64,000 nucleotides of DNA from Panagrolaimus kolymaensis (GCA_028622995.1 JAJQJQ010000080.1:1-64000); one strand, 5' to 3'. Shown: positions 50,247 to 61,292, counted from the stretch's first letter. Numbers and translations: made by a program. The notes: generated by a model from the sequence alone, not told the origin.

Positions 50247-51376
50247 TCAAAGCAAAGCAATGATTTCAACTAAAACAAAATGAGGCAAAGAACTCATTTG
50301 ACTTTTATCAATTTCGCTTTTATGTTCCTTCAAAAATTGGATGCATCTCTTTTGGAGATCTTCCAAATCGTCTTCAAATGCAACTCCGATGAGATAACAA
50401 ATGTTTCCTATATTGAGCGGATAAGTATTGAGAGAAGTGACGCAAGCTTCCTGAAAAGAAAAAAGTAGATAAATATTTTTTTTGAAAAGCTCAAACAAAT
50501 AAACTTACTTTTAATCCTTTGATTCCATATTTTTTAGCAAATTTAATTAAATCACTTTCATTAGTGGGAATTCGATCAGCAATCCCATAACAAAAGGCGA
50601 TGGCTACAGAAGTCACTTCAACAGGGAAATCGACTTCTATCTCAATGGGAAGAACATTAGTGTTTTCTTTGAATAAAGATGCAAAAACACCCGATTGGCT
50701 ATGAAGAATATTTCGATGACCATAAACTTTTTGTTTATCATTTGTCAAAAAAATAACATCAGCGTATTTTTTAGTTATAAAAGTTTTTTTTAAAATTGCT
50801 GAAGAAAAATTGTTACTTTCAGCGATATCATTAAATGAGGAATCAGATATAAAGCTGCTACTTTCTGGGAACAATTTTCGTAGAGTCGAATCAATCAAAG
50901 AATTTTTATCTTTTGAATCTTTTGATTCGTTGTTTGAATCTTGCAGGGATTGGGAATGGTTAAAAGTTTTAGTTTCCTTATCAATTATCTGTTGAGAATC
51001 GTCGTCATCTTCTTTCAAAGAATATTTGATTTCTATTAAAATTTCTGTGCATAAACGTATGCATTCACTTTGATAATAATTATAAGCCAAATAAAAGTAA
51101 CAATTTTCTTTTAAATTTTGTGAAGTGGCCTCTTTCACTAAAAAATGGATTTAATATATTTTGTTAGATCATTAAAACCATACAGTTATTTATATAAAAA
51201 GCAGTAAGCTTCTTCAATTCAATTTTATATTCAGGTTTGTAAACTGTAATTTGAACATGATAATTGTTTGTTTCCCATCGAACGTTAATAAATTGATTAT
51301 TCTTTACAGAAATGTATTTATTTCCAGATGAACGAATATCAATTTTTTCACGAATTATAAATTCCCCCTCAGCCAT
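50247..51376 (-). CDS. BTB/POZ-domain protein with family N-domain
   Basis: Three exons: 51376-51184 (193 nt), 51137-50509 and 50450-50247 (204 nt), giving 341 residues. Residues 1-64 are the family N-domain (EFIIREKIDIRSSGNKYISV). ILIEIKYSL is at about 97-105, followed by an acidic, Ser-rich linker. The BTB fold covers about 185-275: YADVIFLTND, HRNILHSQSGVFASLF, IEIEVDFP, AIAFCYG and FAKKYGIKGLK. Exon 3 adds a BACK-like helical tail. BTB proteins of this type commonly dimerise and recruit CUL3 to ubiquitinate bound substrates; the substrate would be expected at the N-domain, whose fold I cannot name (a divergent MATH-like sandwich is possible). Intron positions and exon 1 and 3 lengths match the gene at 62919-63954. 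Minus-strand AATAAA at 50183-50188. Confidence 0.88.
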
Positions 51377-51489
51377 AATTCACAGAAAAACAGAATATTT
51401 AATTGTTGAATTTTGAATGAAGAAAAATTGTAAATAAGAAGTTTTGAGTTAGGTTAGAACAAAAATAAAATAATGCGAAGAAAAAGTTT

Positions 51490-51625
51490 ATTGACTTCCA
51501 AATATGCCAAAAAAAATGTACTTTAGGTTATTTTTTGTTACTGCATAGCCAACTAAAGCAGGTTGAATGGCTATTATTGGAGTATTGTCAATAAAGTTTG
51601 TTCATATTTTTTGACCTTGACTAAG
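51490..51625 (+). repeat. Family 5'-flank repeat, copy 1
   Basis: Runs from ttgacttccaaatatgcc through taggttattttttgttactgc to gtcaataaagtttgttcatat and tttttgaccttgac. It aligns with the next copy and with 53740-53880. Confidence 0.7.
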
Positions 51626-51724
51626 ACAACTCAATCAAAACAATTTTTTACCCTTTTCTTTTTTCGATAAACTTCTTTTTATGCGTAAATGGATAGCTTA
51701 AATAAAAAAATTGTTTTGAATAAA

Positions 51725-51870
51725 TATTTATCGATTTCCAAATCTTCCAAAGAAATGCACCGTAGGATATTTTTTGTTTACTGCAAAATCAATGAAAGTA
51801 ATTTTTGGGGCCATTTATTACAGTTTTGTCAATAGAGTTGCTCATCTATTCCTTGACCTAGGTAATTGGT
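51725..51870 (+). repeat. Family 5'-flank repeat, copy 2
   Basis: Runs from tatcgatttccaaatcttcc through taggatattttttgtttactgc to gtcaatagagttgctcat and ccttgacctag. It lies about 100 bp upstream of the ATG at 51971. Confidence 0.7.
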
Positions 51871-51970
51871 ATGAGATAAAAACAAATTTAGCTTAACTTT
51901 TTTTCATAACATATTTTCAATTTTTATTTAACTTCACCTTTGCAAATATTACTTTGTATTATTTATAGGC

Positions 51971-52582
51971 ATGGAAGAATTTTCTTTTGTCGAAACCTTC
52001 GTTATTTCTGAATCGGGAAATAAATATTTTCTATTAAAAGATAATAACCGGGTCGACTTTGCATGGACGATTGAGAAAATTAACAAATATCGTTATGTTA
52101 AATTTAGCTTAAAGTATAAAGACAGCAAAGTATTATTTAAGAGAAATACTGTCATTTGTCTTAACTTAGGTAAGCCAGAGTTTATTATAATATGCTAATT
52201 TGCTAATTATAATAAAATTTTAGATTATAAAGGACTTGAGACGTTTGACGTTGAGCTGAACGAAATTTATTATTATTGGCCCCCACACGATAACCAAAAA
52301 TCGGGAAAATTAACGAAATTTATGTTAAAGATTGAATATTCTCTCGAAAATGAAAACAAAGAACTTGAAAAAAATAAATATTTAAAATGCGAATCATTTT
52401 TTTCTCTAATGAAAGAAAAGAAAAATGCTAAAAAAGATTCTATTTATAAATTAAAAAAAAACAATTTTTCTTTTGATTACTATAAAATCTTGAATGCTTA
52501 TACAAAGCTTTTGATCCCTGCATTATGGTTGAAAATGGATATACTGTTCGAAGAGAATTCAAACTTTCGGAAGCAGGAATAA
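51971..52582 (+). pseudogene. 3'-truncated copy of the BTB-related family
   Basis: Exon 1 (51971-52169, 199 nt) encodes MEEFSFVETFVISESGNK and the rest of the N-domain and ends in phase 1. Exon 2 starts at 52224 with LKIEYSLENENKEL in the expected place. A T-rich acceptor (tttatag, ending 51968) lies 2 bp before the ATG. The sequence then aligns with the linker of the gene at 53966 (KNAKKDSIYKL versus KSAKENTFYQP) and stops matching at about 52510, where it meets the start of the next family gene. Its frame ends at 52582, inside that gene's exon 1 in another frame. BTB remnant, exon 3 and the usual upstream repeat of the next gene are missing, as expected from a deletion between tandem copies. 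Confidence 0.7.
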
Positions 52583-53460
52583 AATTTTTTACTCTTAAAA
52601 ATGATAATCAAGTTATTTTTGAATGGTTTTTTAGCAAGCTTTCATGTTATTTCAAAATTAATTCTATCGGAAATGAAGTTTTATTCAAAAAGAATATTGT
52701 CCATTGCAATGGTAAGTTGTCTTTTGAGTCGAAAAAGAGCAAAAAAAAACTTTTTAGTTTCTGAATATGGATCTTTTGATCTTATCCCAGGCAAAGCGGT
52801 CCATTTTTCTCCTATTTATCGTAATCCTGAATTTTCTCAATTTGTATTGCCAAATATTCCAAATATTGTATTAGAAATTGTATATTCTCTTAAAGGCGAA
52901 AACAAAGACCCTGAAGAGATCGAACATGTAAAGAAAAAAGATTTTAATAAAAATTTTAACGATGTAACAAAAAGCAATGAAAAAGTGAACATCGCTTCTT
53001 CCCCAACAACTTTGGAAAAAGAAACTAGTGAACTTCTAAAATCCGAAACCGAAACAAAAATTTCCAATAATAAACTCGAAGGCTTAGTAGAAGAGGACGT
53101 TGTTATTAGAGCAAAGAAATTTTGTTATGGCAAACCCGACGAAATCCATGATCATGAAAAAGAATTAATTAAATTTGCTGATAAAAATAAAATCAAAGGA
53201 TTAAAAGTATGTAAATTAAAAGCTTTCTTAATTTTTTAAATACAATATTTAATTTTTAGGACGTTTGTATCAATTCCATTAGCACTTGTCCTCTCACAGT
53301 CGATAATATTTGTGAAATTACAACAATTTCATTCGAAGAAAATTTGGAAGACGTTCAAAAGAAATGTATTGAATTTTTGAAGATACACAAAAATAGAATT
53401 AATAAAAATAAATTGGATTCGTTGCCACTTCAAGTCCTTGTGGAAGTTGTTGGAATATGA
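52525..53460 (+). CDS. BTB-related family protein lacking the BTB core
   Basis: Exons 52525-52711, 52758-53206 and 53260-53460 give 278 residues. The N-domain begins MVENGYTVRREFKLSEAGIK; VLEIVYSLKGENK follows, then a Lys/Glu/Ser linker. Only the last BTB helices remain (IRAKKFCYGKPDEI ... FADKNKIKGLK). Exon 3 (201 nt) encodes the tail (VDNICEITTISFEENLEDVQ). The ATG lies inside the 3' end of the truncated upstream copy, so the promoter is that gene's exon 2; expression may depend on read-through or a new promoter. Closest in layout to the genes at 45338 and 53966. Confidence 0.75.
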
Positions 53461-53739
53461 AACTTTATATTGCTTTTTTAAAAACTTGGCTTTTTTGTTG
53501 TTATTTTTTTGGGTTGGATATATGAATTACTGTGTTTTTTTGGAGTTATACATAAAAAAATTTGCTTTTATGAATTGCAAATAAGCTATGAAAAAATATA
53601 CTATCTCGATTTAAAAACATAACAATATTTAAAAAACCGTTATTTTACTTTTCTTTTTTTAGAAAAGATTCGGCAAAAAAATTTTTTATACATACATAGT
53701 TCACAATTTGATCAAAAAAAAATCGAGGGAAAAGAAAGT

Positions 53740-53880
53740 TAATTTTTTTTGGTACCTTCAAAAAAAAGACACTTTAAGATATTTTTTCCATTTTGTTTAC
53801 TGATGCCATTGAGCTTTTGGGCTATTCTTATATTTTTCTTAGTACATTTTTCTCATATTTTTTGATCTAGGTCATGGTTC
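53740..53880 (+). repeat. Family 5'-flank repeat, copy 3
   Basis: Runs from ggtaccttcaaaaaaaagac through taagatattttttccattttg and tttactgatgccattgagc to tttttgatctagg, matching 51490-51625 and 51725-51870. It lies about 90 bp upstream of the ATG at 53966. Confidence 0.65.
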
Positions 53881-53965
53881 AGCAGTCAAAACAAATTATT
53901 ACTTTGTTTTTTATGATTACTTATTTTTTATTCATTGGTTTTATCTTCTATGATATTGTTGAGTT

Positions 53966-54884
53966 ATGACTGAAAAAGAATATACTTTTCGCGAAGAATT
54001 CAACGTTGCTAAATCTGGAAATAAATTTATTACATTAAAAAATGACAATCGAATGAATTTTGAATGGACGATGTCATGCTCGCGATTCTGTTCTCTAAAG
54101 TTGAATTGTATTGGAACTGAAGTAATGTTAAAAAAGAGCGCTGTTTATTGCCATGATGAATACAGTATGTAACTATTATTTAATTTGGGATAAAAAATAA
54201 TATTTCTAATAAGTTTTAGATGTATTTAAAGCTATTGATATTTTTACAAACAAATTTGCCTCTTTTTATCCAGTTAATAATAGAAAAAAAGATGGTGAAA
54301 TAGAAGTTCCAAATATTCTTTTAGAAATCGTCTATTCCCTCAAAAGCGAAAACAAAGGAATTGAAAACCTTCCAGACAAAGAAACAACACAGTCACTTCC
54401 TGCTCAAAATGACGAAAAGAAAAGTGCTAAAGAAAATACTTTTTATCAACCAAATATTAATTATACTTCTTTTGATCCCGCAAAAGTCTTCGATTCTTCA
54501 AAACCTAGCTTTGACGAAGCCCTTGCAGTTCGAGCTCTTAAAATTAGTTATGGAAAATCTGATGAAATTATTGGATATGAAAAACAATTAATCAAATTTG
54601 CAAACAAGCATGGAATAAATGAATTTAAAGTTAGTTAAAAGCTATAGCAAATGTAAATTTAAATAATGCCACTTTTTCAGGATGCTTGCATCAAATTTCT
54701 CTGCGATTATGGTTTAACTGTTGATAATATTTGTGAAATTACAAACTTTGCAATTGAAGAAGATTTGAAAGAAGTTCAAAAACCATGCCTTCAATTTTTG
54801 AAAGAATGCAAAAATAGTTTAACAAAAAACCAATTTGATTCTTTACCTAAAGAAGTCCTCATTGAAATTATTACTTTGAAGTAA
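53966..54884 (+). CDS. BTB-related family protein lacking the BTB core
   Basis: Exons 53966-54164 (199 nt), 54220-54629 and 54681-54884 (204 nt) give 270 residues. N-domain: MTEKEYTFREEFNVAKSGNK, NFEWTM. VPNILLEIVYSLKSENK follows, then a polar linker. The distal BTB helices (VRALKISYGKSDEI ... FANKHGINEFK) and the exon-3 tail (VDNICEITNFAIEEDLKEVQ) are present; the DVxF and HRNIL parts of BTB are absent, as in the genes at 45338 and 52525. Three paralogues with the same gap argue for an inherited form rather than independent decay. Flank repeat copy 3 lies just upstream. Confidence 0.78.
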
Positions 54885-55266
54885 AAGCTTTCTTCCTTCA
54901 AAATGTTTTTGTTATTTGTGAATTTGTTTATTTTTAAATTTTTCGTTTTATAAATTTTTTTTAGTAAAATTTCGTTTTCTCAAAAAATTGCTTTTATATA
55001 TTTTTTCAAAAATACATACAGCAAATTTGCTGACAGATGAAAAAGACTTTACAACGTATTGACAAAAAAATATAATTTAAAAAATTTGAATAAAAATACT
55101 TAAAACATTTATTTTTATTTTTTGGAAAGCAAATTTGGTGTTTTTATCTGCCACGTCTCTTTCGAGTATTGAATAATTTTATCTCCAATATTTTTGTGAT
55201 CATCGAGAATATAATTTAGCGATTAGCAAAGACGAACTCATCTTTTCTTCAATAAATTTTTTTCTT
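54885..55266. other. Short convergent intergenic region
   Basis: AT-rich DNA between the + family gene and the - receptor gene. No repeat, RNA or further exon is seen. Confidence 0.5.
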
Positions 55267-56529
55267 CTATTTCCTATTGGTGCTCGGAATATTTGTAGTA
55301 ATAGTTGATACTCGGGAAGTAGAAAAACCCGATCTGCTTGTAACATAATTTTTCCAAGGATCGTAAAAAACTTTTCTGATCGCTTCTCGATATCCAGTCA
55401 TAAAAATAAGAATAATAATGGATTCAAGAAAAATTCGGCATTGAACAATCGATTGAGAAATTCGATAATCCGTTAATTCAAAAGTTCCATCACCCGCAAA
55501 CCATTTAGGAAGATAAAGTTTAATACAAAGTAAACTTTCGGGTGAACACAAATCTTCTGAATTATCTCCAAATGTAATTATAATATTTAAAATTGCTAGA
55601 TTTCTTTTTAATTTAAATAATTCCACGCTGAAAACTAAACACAATAATAAAGTTTGTAACAACATAACAGCCGAAATTCGAACAGAATTTAAAAAATCTT
55701 TTCGATTATGTTTTATTTGAAATTTAGCTTGTTTTCCAATTTTAGTAACAATCATAATAGTTGCAACTATAGCAAATAGCAAACATAAAATGGGTTTAAG
55801 AAAAACGAGAATATTAAATATGCGAAATAATATTCCTATAAGATTATACCAAAAATCTTTTTTCATAAAGTCGGTAAAATAACATGAATCTTTTTTTGGA
55901 TTTAAATAAAGTTTAGGATTTTTTAAACATTTCGCAGTAAGAAAATCCCTCCTTGAATTCCACCAAAAATCAAAATATGAACTAATATGCAAAAACATAA
56001 AAATCAAATTAAATGCAATAATAAAATAAAAAGTACTTAGTTTTCGTTGGGTAAAACGTTTATAAAAATTCATAAAATATAAACACATAAAACGATTTAA
56101 TGAAAGAAGAAACAAGGATGTGTAGGGCTGAGTTAGAAGCAAATCTTGAAGAAGCACATTGTATTCTGGCAATCCTAGCCATTGACCTATTTTAGCCCAA
56201 GGACATTTGTTACATGGATAATTGCAAGTTGGATCAATAACAGAAAAAATAGGATTTCCACATAAATAATTTAAAGTTATAAATAAATCCCATAAAGCTT
56301 GATTCAAAATAAACCATTTATAATTTTCTTTTATTTTACCAAAAATTGATATAATTATTATTAAAGCAATAAATCCAAGACAAATATAAACAAATTTATA
56401 ATCATAAAGAGTTATAGCAAATTTAACCAAATTGCATCGTTCCAAATCAAGATAATATAAACTTGTGTTAAATACTTGCTCATATTTCCCTGCCATAGAG
56501 CATACAAATTTTTTGGGTTTAATTGCCAT
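55267..56529 (-). CDS. Single-exon 7-transmembrane receptor, chemoreceptor type
   Basis: One 420-residue open frame with seven hydrophobic segments: about 46-63, 72-91, 125-152, 164-186, 226-262 (long), 283-305 and 358-381. At the end of TM3 it reads LNRFMCLYF, which occupies the DRY position in the style of nematode serpentine chemoreceptors. The outer loops carry several cysteines (CNYPCNKC, about 102-109), which fits disulphide-stabilised extracellular loops. A basic loop (KHNRKDF) precedes TM6, and a Ser/Thr-rich cytoplasmic tail ends the protein. Such receptors signal through G proteins in sensory neurons. I cannot assign the family; Srx-like is possible. The absence of introns is unusual for this group. 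Its upstream DNA is duplicated upstream of the Srt gene. Confidence 0.75.
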   Translation of the reverse strand: MAIKPKKFVCSMAGKYEQVFNTSLYYLDLERCNLVKFAITLYDYKFVYICLGFIALIIIISIFGKIKENYKWFILNQALWDLFITLNYLCGNPIFSVIDPTCNYPCNKCPWAKIGQWLGLPEYNVLLQDLLLTQPYTSLFLLSLNRFMCLYFMNFYKRFTQRKLSTFYFIIAFNLIFMFLHISSYFDFWWNSRRDFLTAKCLKNPKLYLNPKKDSCYFTDFMKKDFWYNLIGILFRIFNILVFLKPILCLLFAIVATIMIVTKIGKQAKFQIKHNRKDFLNSVRISAVMLLQTLLLCLVFSVELFKLKRNLAILNIIITFGDNSEDLCSPESLLCIKLYLPKWFAGDGTFELTDYRISQSIVQCRIFLESIIILIFMTGYREAIRKVFYDPWKNYVTSRSGFSTSRVSTITTNIPSTNRK

Positions 56530-56619
56530 ATTTTATTTTTCTTAAAAATTTAAAAATTTAGATTAAAAACTAATACAGATAATAAAATTACGAAATTCGT
56601 GTTGTTGGAGTGTGTGTCG

Positions 56620-57350
56620 AATCTGAAATTTAAAAATTCTTCTATTGAAAGATAAAAAAAATTGCTTTCATAAATAATTCTCGCGTTTATTTCTAAACGT
56701 TGGGTGAAAATTGAGCAAATTAAAAACAGAGGGAGATAATTTTACAAAAAAAAGCAACCAATTTAAGAATTTTTTTCTGGTGGAAATCCAAATTTCTTTT
56801 CGCCTTCTTTTTTTCTAAATATTTTGAAAGTGAAAAAAAAAACGAAAACTTGGTATTTTCCAATAGAAAAATAATGTTTGTCGCTTTTTCCTATTATGAC
56901 CACTGGTCGAGAAACTGAAGGGGGTAGAAGAATAAAAAAAGTATGTAGAGTTTGTTTCAACAAAATAAATAAAAAAATAATATGCTTTTTTACCATACGA
57001 AAAAAGCTCGCAAAATTTTAATTGAATTTATTTTATTTTGTTCAAATGAAATTAAAATTTTATTACTTTTTAAAAACCCACCTTTTACAGATAAAAAATA
57101 GTTAAAAATTAATTCGATATTTGTTTTTCTTCATAAAAACAAAGAGTGATTTATAATTTAATTTTTGATAAAAAAAAACAATTATTTTCCTTATGAAATT
57201 TGATTCATAACCCCATAATATTTATGTACAATACCGTAAGACAGAATCTCTAGTTTGCACTCCCTCCACATTTGAAGTCAAAAAAACAAGCAAATGACAT
57301 GTAAAAAAACATTAAAGTAGTAGACTACAAAAAAATATCAAACATCCACA
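56620..57350. repeat. Duplicated receptor-upstream block, copy a
   Basis: Matches 59405-59935 with gaps: tttaaaaattctt, then cataaataattctcgcgtttatttctaaa, and near the far end atgtacaataccgtaagac ... gcactccc ... aaaaaacattaaagtagtagactaca. Copy a holds about 200 bp more, near 56760-57000. Confidence 0.65.
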
Positions 57351-57640
57351 AAATTGCTTATTGGTAGGAATAATTCAATTCGATTTTTTTTTTCGCTGTT
57401 TTCATCGAAAGTTCAACTCGTTGGTGAATTAAAAAGTGCTGCGAAAGTGAGGAGGCATTTAGTTGATGCCCTTCTGTTTTCTTTTTCTTGAAGTCATAAA
57501 AATAAAAACAAGTAATGCAATAATAAAACGGAAAAAAATTAAATATTAAAAAGTATTTATTAAATATAAAAATTAAATTTAATTAAACATTTTTTTTTCA
57601 TGAGTCATCCAAATACATACAATATTTAAGCGGAAGTTTC

Positions 57641-59266
57641 TTAAAATTTGGAAAGATTGTTTGAATTAATTGTTCGGGCAGCATACGAGGTATTTGTTGC
57701 GCCTGCTGCTACTCTATCATTCAAACCAATTTTTCGACGAATATAATTTCGTATTGATCGATTCAAAACTAAATAAATGATTGCTGGACTTCCATGAGCA
57801 AAGACCCATGAAATGGAACCAACAAGAATGATAGCAGGCGAAACAGTAATGTATTGTTCAAAAAGATATATTGCCGCAGCAGCTGCATTAAATAAACAAA
57901 TAATAAAAACTTGAATAAATGTCTGAAAATTTATTTTTTCTAAATTGCATTATTTTTTTGTTTGTTGCAAAAAACAGTAAAAAAATAGAAGAGTCTAAGT
58001 GGTTGTTGTTTCAAAGTATAAATGAGAAAAAAAATTTTGATGCAAAAGTATTTTTTTATTAAATAAATTGTTTTTTCGATCGTCTTTCTATTTTGGCAAT
58101 TTTTACTTCGATTACTACTCCTATACTTTGGTTTTTTCTCTCTCATTTGGATGCTTATTTTGTTTTGGTTGTCGAAGAGATGAAATTATAAAAAAGCTGT
58201 CACAAAACAAAAAAAAACACGCAACAGCTTACTTGTCTTTGTGAATCTGTTCTCGATGAACCTTGAATGAGGCTTGAACGTTTGCATAAAATAATTAAAA
58301 ACACCGTGTATAAAATAGAGAGAGCAAGGATAAAAGTGATATTATTAATCGTGTGCCAAATGTTGACATACTAAAAAAAGGAAATAAATTTTTTTAAACA
58401 TAAATGAAAAAAAAATATAACAAAATTTACTTTTTTATCTACATCATCATAAAATCCAATATAGGGATTAAAAAACCATGACATATACAAACCACTAAAG
58501 ACTGGGGGCTTTGTAAAGCATCCAACAGAAATACCATGAAAAATAGGAATGGCAAGCCAAAAATATGTTTTTTTGCCTTCAAAAAGCCGAGCGCATAGCA
58601 AAGGATCATACATTTCAAGACAGCGATTGAGAGCCAAAATGATGCCTGCGTCACTTTGGGCAATCCAGAAACCTAAAATAATTTCAACTACTCGATAAAT
58701 AAAAAATTAGATATTTTCTTGACTAATTTTTATAAATAAAGTTTCGAGATATAACTTTTCGTGTTAGGATTTTTTATATAAAATTTTTCAATAAAACACA
58801 AAAACTTTTAATTATTATTTGTTAATAAATTTTGTTAAAAAAAATTTGATTCAAAACCTTTCGCAAAAATTTATAAATAGTTTAAGTTTTAGTTTTTTGT
58901 GAAGAAAAAAAATGTTTGCTCACCTAATCCAACACATCCAATTCCATAAATCAATGAAGGAAATGTGCAATATACCGCTCCAATCATACAAAATATTCCT
59001 GTGGCCAATGCATTACCACAAAGAGAGAGAACATCAATAATACCAATAAAATGCATGATTTTGTAACAAGCTTGCTGATAAAATGATGGAACCCTCATAA
59101 CCAAAATTGATGGAATATATAAACATTCAAAAAATATGAATAAAATAATTAAAAACATTCCAATAAAATTATGTTGAATTTTTTCAAGTGGAATATTTTC
59201 GATGTTAAAAAAGGAACAATTGTAAAGTTGATAAAATTCTTGATGCTTCCATAAAACATAATCCAT
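57641..59266 (-). CDS. Serpentine receptor class T (Srt) chemoreceptor
   Basis: Four exons: 59266-58924, 58672-58431, 58370-58233 and 57922-57641, with all phases joining to 334 residues, the usual Srt length. Family signatures run in order: an N-terminal [58 protein letters not shown] at the end of TM3, [11 protein letters not shown], the [10 protein letters not shown] loop, TDSQRQ before TM6, and [18 protein letters not shown] in TM7. This assigns it to the nematode Srt group, which acts in chemosensory neurons. No frameshift or stop is seen. Intron 3 is 310 bp; the open frame inside it is not meaningful. Confidence 0.92.
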
Positions 59267-59404
59267 CGTTATTTTTGTTGAAAGACAAAAATTTAGAAAT
59301 GATTCGAAAAATCAATTTTAAAAGGTCAATAAAAATTTTAGGTTAAAAGTCAACAACAAAAGCAAAATTAGTATAAAAAATGAAAAATATATAATTGATT
59401 ATGT

Positions 59405-59935
59405 CAATCTAAAGTTTAAAAATTCTTTTATTAAGAAATACAGAAGATAGCTTTTATAAATAATTCGCGCTTTTATTTCTAAATTTTGGATTAAAATTAA
59501 AAATTTGCCGCCGATTGCGAAAGTGGTGGGGGTAGAGAAAAATTAAAATTAAAAGTTACATTGCTTTTCTATCAAATGTAAAAAAACCTCATAACTTTTA
59601 ATTTACTGAATTGACAGAAATATTTTTTTATACGATTTGTTTTTAAAAACACAACGCCTTTTTACATTAAAAAAATTGGTAAAACTAAATTGAATATATA
59701 TATTTTTTTTTTCTTCTAAAAATAAACGAGGCGAGGCGTAACTTGTAATTTCATTTTCGATATAATAAAATATAACATGTTATTCATATTTTGTAATATC
59801 TATGTATAGTACCATAACACAATCTGTATAGCTTGCACTTCTTTATTAAATATTAAAAAACAAAAAATACAAATGGCAAGTAAAAAAATATTAAAAAAGT
59901 AAACTACAAACATAATCAAACGCAATTAAATTTAG
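59405..59935. repeat. Duplicated receptor-upstream block, copy b
   Basis: Partner of 56620-57350, about 140 bp upstream of the Srt start codon. Matching landmarks include tttaaaaattctttta, ttataaataattcgcgcttttatttctaaa, atgtatagtaccataacac and aaaatattaaaaaagtaaactaca. Confidence 0.65.
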
Positions 59936-59940
59936 TTTTG

Positions 59941-60160
59941 GAAAAATTATGAAATCCTTTGTTATAAAAAAGAATCAATTAAATTTGCTGATAAACAACA
60001 TTCAATCAAAAAATTAAAAGTAAATTAAAGCTACGGCATTTACGATTTTAAAAAGGTTTGAAATTTTAGGACGAATGTCTCCACCGCTTTTTCTTTATAT
60101 ATAAAAAACCAAAAAATGGTCCTAAAAGAGAAATAATCGAGAGAAAGAAAAAAAACTATT
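59941..60160 (+). pseudogene. Fragment of a BTB-related family gene
   Basis: The sequence encodes ESIKFADKQHSIKKLK up to a GTAAAT donor at 60020, then an intron-like stretch and acceptor attttag (ending 60069), then DECLHRF. This matches the end of exon 2, intron 2 and the start of exon 3 of the gene at 52525 (ELIKFADKNKIKGLK and GACGTTTGT). There is no N-domain, and the rest of exon 3 is lost. Because the intron is kept, it arose by DNA-level duplication, not retroposition. It abuts the duplicated block b. Confidence 0.65.
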
Positions 60161-60170
60161 GAATTTTTTC

Positions 60171-61288
60171 TTAATATTCAAACGATTTAACATTATCCTT
60201 GAGTTTCATCAATTTGTCATTTACCCTATTTGCACAAGAATAATTTTCAATTTCAAGAAATGCTAAATCATTTTGAAGTTCTTCAATTGTTTCGATCATC
60301 GAAGGGAGTACTTGCAAAACGTTGATTTCGAGATGATCAATTTTAGCCTTTTGTTTTGCTCGAGTTTTTGCTGCTGAAATACAATTTTTTTCACGCTTTT
60401 GTTTTTTTTCTTCTTCAAGGCGTTCTTCTTGAGAAAGATTTTGTTGGTCAAGAAGCAACGTATTTCTGAAAATGGTTTGGAACTTATATATTTCATTTTT
60501 TTGTTTATTTCGAAGGTTTTTTTTATTCAAATTTACAAAATAAGAATTTTTTGTTTAAAAAACTAGTGAAGATAATATAAACTAGGAAACATTTTTACCC
60601 ATCATTTGATTTTCGATTTAAAAATTACGATATCTTGGAAATTATCACTTTTTTTGTTTTTTAAGTAAGGTACTTTTTTAAAAAAGAAAAAGAAAAAGAA
60701 TTTCGGCAACATAGCAACAACAACAAAAGAAACTAAGGAAAAGAAGGTTAATATCAGCGCAAAAAAAAAAATAAGTCCCTTTAGATTGTCGACATTTTTT
60801 TGGAAACATTTTTTCTTTGAATCGTAAAAATAAAACTAAGTTTAGAAAAGTCAAATTATTTTTTCTAAAAATGCGTTTATCGAAAACTATCACTAAAAAA
60901 TATTCATAATTTTGGCGAAAAAATAATTTCTTTACCAAACTTAGACTTTGAAAAATTTTTGTTGTGAAAAAGTTTAAGTAAAAACTTACTCCTCGGGCGT
61001 AACATTGACATTGGGCAAAATATTTTGATTTTGCTGGAATTGATTTTGACTTGATTCATTAATCGTTGAATACTCATTGGAAAAAGTTTCTTGTAATTGA
61101 TGTTGTTCACCTGTCCATGAATAATCATGCATTGAAGCAATACCACGTTGTTCACGTTGGAGTTGACGATAATCATAATGAGTTACGGCAGGAACGCCGT
61201 GTGCCATTGGAAGATTTTGGCTTGGTATTGAATCATTTTGATTTGGAATATATCCAGGATTAATATAATAATGTGGCGGCGGTTCCAT
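60171..61288 (-). CDS. bZIP transcription factor, ATF3/Fos-like basic region
   Basis: Exon 1 (61288-60990) ends GAG GA before GTAAGT, and exon 2 (60465-60171) starts after TTTTCAG; the split codon restores the frame and gives 197 residues. Residues 1-99 are Pro/Gln/Asn-rich (MEPPPHYYINPGYIPNQ), like an activation region. The basic region KREKNCISAAKTRAKQK follows the N-x-x-A-A-x-x-C-R pattern, with Ser at the first Ala, Thr instead of Cys, and exactly nine residues from the Arg to the first Leu (IDHL). The zipper is short and irregular, with a Pro nine residues in, then IEELQNDLAFLEIE. It should bind DNA as a dimer, perhaps as an obligate heterodimer. A T-rich acceptor (gttttag) lies 4 bp before the ATG. 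The 524-bp intron shows nothing further. Confidence 0.85.
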
Positions 61289-61292
61289 CAGC

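Noticed and set aside
57940..58146. 68-residue minus-strand frame
   Set aside because: It lies in intron 3 of the Srt gene, with low-complexity Lys/Ile/Phe composition.
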